NCBI GenBank assembly: GCA_002339725.1
Contig: DDKN01000108.1
Location: 1-18,068 of the forward strand
Length of the DNA: 18,068 bases
DNA from: Thiobacillus sp. UBA2597
Lineage (GTDB): Bacteria > Pseudomonadota > Gammaproteobacteria > Burkholderiales > Thiobacillaceae
Direction: 5' to 3'
Position 1 is the first letter of the stretch. Each line of letters starts with the position of its first letter. Position numbers and translations under genes: made by a program. Shown piece after piece: positions 17,164 through 18,068 of the stretch. Under the pieces are notes generated by a model. The model ran no database searches, was not told the origin of the DNA, and saw only the letters and a program-made list of their open reading frames with translations.

Positions 17164-18068
17164 ATGGATCAACCCCGCCGCCGACGCAGTGACATGAACA
17201 TCGCCGGCAAGCTGGCCGGGGCCTTCCTCACCTCCAAGATCACGCCGCTGATGATCCTGGCCCTGTTCCTGACCGGGGCCCTGGCCTTGTATCTGACGCC
17301 GCGCGAATACAACCCGCAGATCGTGGTGCCCGCCGCCAACATCATCGTGGCCAAGCCGGGCGCCTCGGCCGAGGAGATCCACAACCTGATCGTGCGCCCG
17401 CTCGAGGCGGTCATGCACGCCCAGTCCGGGGTCGACCACACCTATGGTTACGCCGCCAATGACGTCGGCGTGGTCACGGTGCAGTTCGAGGTCGGTCAGG
17501 ACCAGGAGGACAGCCTGGTCAAGCTCTACAACCAGCTGACCCAGAACTGGGACCGGATCCCGCCCGGCGCGATGGAGCCCCTGGTGCGGCCGATCAACGT
17601 GGACGACGTGCCCATCCTCACCCTGACCCTGAGCTCGCGCACGCACGACGAGCATGAGGTGCGGGAGGTGGCGGCGCGCCTCCTGGAGCAGCTGCGCAAC
17701 GTGCCCGGCGTTTCCTTCAGCCAGCTCGTGGGCGGCCGGGCGCGCGCCGTCAACGTCTGGATCGATCCGGCCCGGCTGGCGGCGGCCCGCATCAGTCTGG
17801 ACCAGGTCGACCAGATGCTGCGCGGCGCCAACGTCTCGGCACCGCTCGGGCAGCTGGTCAAGGACAACCTGAGCCGGCCGTTGCGTCTGAACGGCTTTCT
17901 GGGTTCGGCGCGCGAGGTGGGCGACATCGTGATCGGCGTCTCGCACGGCCGGCCGGTCTACCTCAAGGACGTGGCCCGGATCGAGGATGGCGGCGCCGAG
18001 GTGGAAGAATCCTCCTGGATCGCCTTCGGCGCCGGGGCGGCGGGCAAGTCGAAGAGCCCGGCCCCCGC
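17164..18068 (+). CDS. RND efflux pump permease, 3' end outside window
   Basis: This is the proton-driven inner-membrane pump of the tripartite system; about 301 codons are visible and the frame is open to the window edge. The ATG at 17164 has AGGA (17153-17156) 7 bases upstream. A basic N-terminus (MDQPRRRRSDM) precedes the first transmembrane helix (about residues 25-45, ITPLMILALFLTGALALYL). Then comes the RND porter region: REYNPQIVVPAANIIV, PGASAEEIHNLIVRPLEAVMHAQSGV, YGYAANDVGVVTVQFEVGQD, and VPGVSFSQLVGGRARAVNVWIDPARLAAARISLDQV. The variant of the TM1 exit motif does not clearly place it in the AcrB drug-pump group or the CusA metal-pump group, and the TM4 proton or metal residues that would decide lie outside the window. 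It starts 15 bases after the adaptor stop. Confidence 0.92.
   Translation, partial: MDQPRRRRSDMNIAGKLAGAFLTSKITPLMILALFLTGALALYLTPREYNPQIVVPAANIIVAKPGASAEEIHNLIVRPLEAVMHAQSGVDHTYGYAANDVGVVTVQFEVGQDQEDSLVKLYNQLTQNWDRIPPGAMEPLVRPINVDDVPILTLTLSSRTHDEHEVREVAARLLEQLRNVPGVSFSQLVGGRARAVNVWIDPARLAAARISLDQVDQMLRGANVSAPLGQLVKDNLSRPLRLNGFLGSAREVGDIVIGVSHGRPVYLKDVARIEDGGAEVEESSWIAFGAGAAGKSKSPAP

Noticed and set aside
17990..18068. Possible frameshift near the end of the pump gene (AGAAGKSKSPAP)
   Set aside because: The frame stays open with no stop, and a Gly/Ala/Lys/Pro-rich loop is plausible here; too little sequence remains to claim a break.

Overview
The window looks like chromosomal housekeeping sequence from a GC-rich Gram-negative proteobacterium, most likely a betaproteobacterium. 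This is inferred from the strong GC bias of the coding sequence, the proteobacterial two-gene NADPH glutamate synthase, the DUF3108 protein, the gpmI-envC-ctpA cluster and the tripartite RND efflux genes. No rRNA, tRNA, CRISPR array, IS element or phage gene is visible. I cannot name the genus.

Layout from left to right. (1) The 3' part of an AddB/RecB-like PD-(D/E)XK nuclease gene with an iron-sulfur cysteine pattern. (2) A sigma70-type promoter, then gltB and gltD, the two subunits of glutamate synthase (GOGAT), closed by a strong intrinsic terminator. (3) A small exported DUF3108 protein. (4) A leftward block, probably one operon transcribed from gpmI: gpmI, envC, ctpA, an unrecognised 131-residue protein and a MoeB/ThiF/HesA-type adenylyltransferase. 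It converges on the DUF3108 gene with a 3-base gap. (5) An AT-rich divergent promoter region. (6) A rightward block: an ArsR-family repressor, a TolC-type outer-membrane protein, a lipoprotein periplasmic adaptor and an RND pump that runs off the window.

How the genes fit together. GltB and GltD make glutamate from glutamine and 2-oxoglutarate. EnvC and CtpA belong to envelope and peptidoglycan maintenance. The right-hand block encodes a whole inner-to-outer-membrane efflux channel with its own regulator. The regulator has two cysteines 66 residues apart, at the positions of the persulfide-sensing pair of BigR/SqrR, so a sulfur or redox signal is a reasonable hypothesis.

The most unusual stretch is the gltB-gltD junction. 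A 178-base segment full of inverted repeats is bracketed by two near-identical 14-base copies of the gltD start sequence. Removing one repeat plus the insert would restore a compact, well-formed junction. A third, inverted copy inside the segment could pair with the gltD start region. This looks like a small non-autonomous repeat element, or less probably a translational switch. The rest is ordinary for such a genome.
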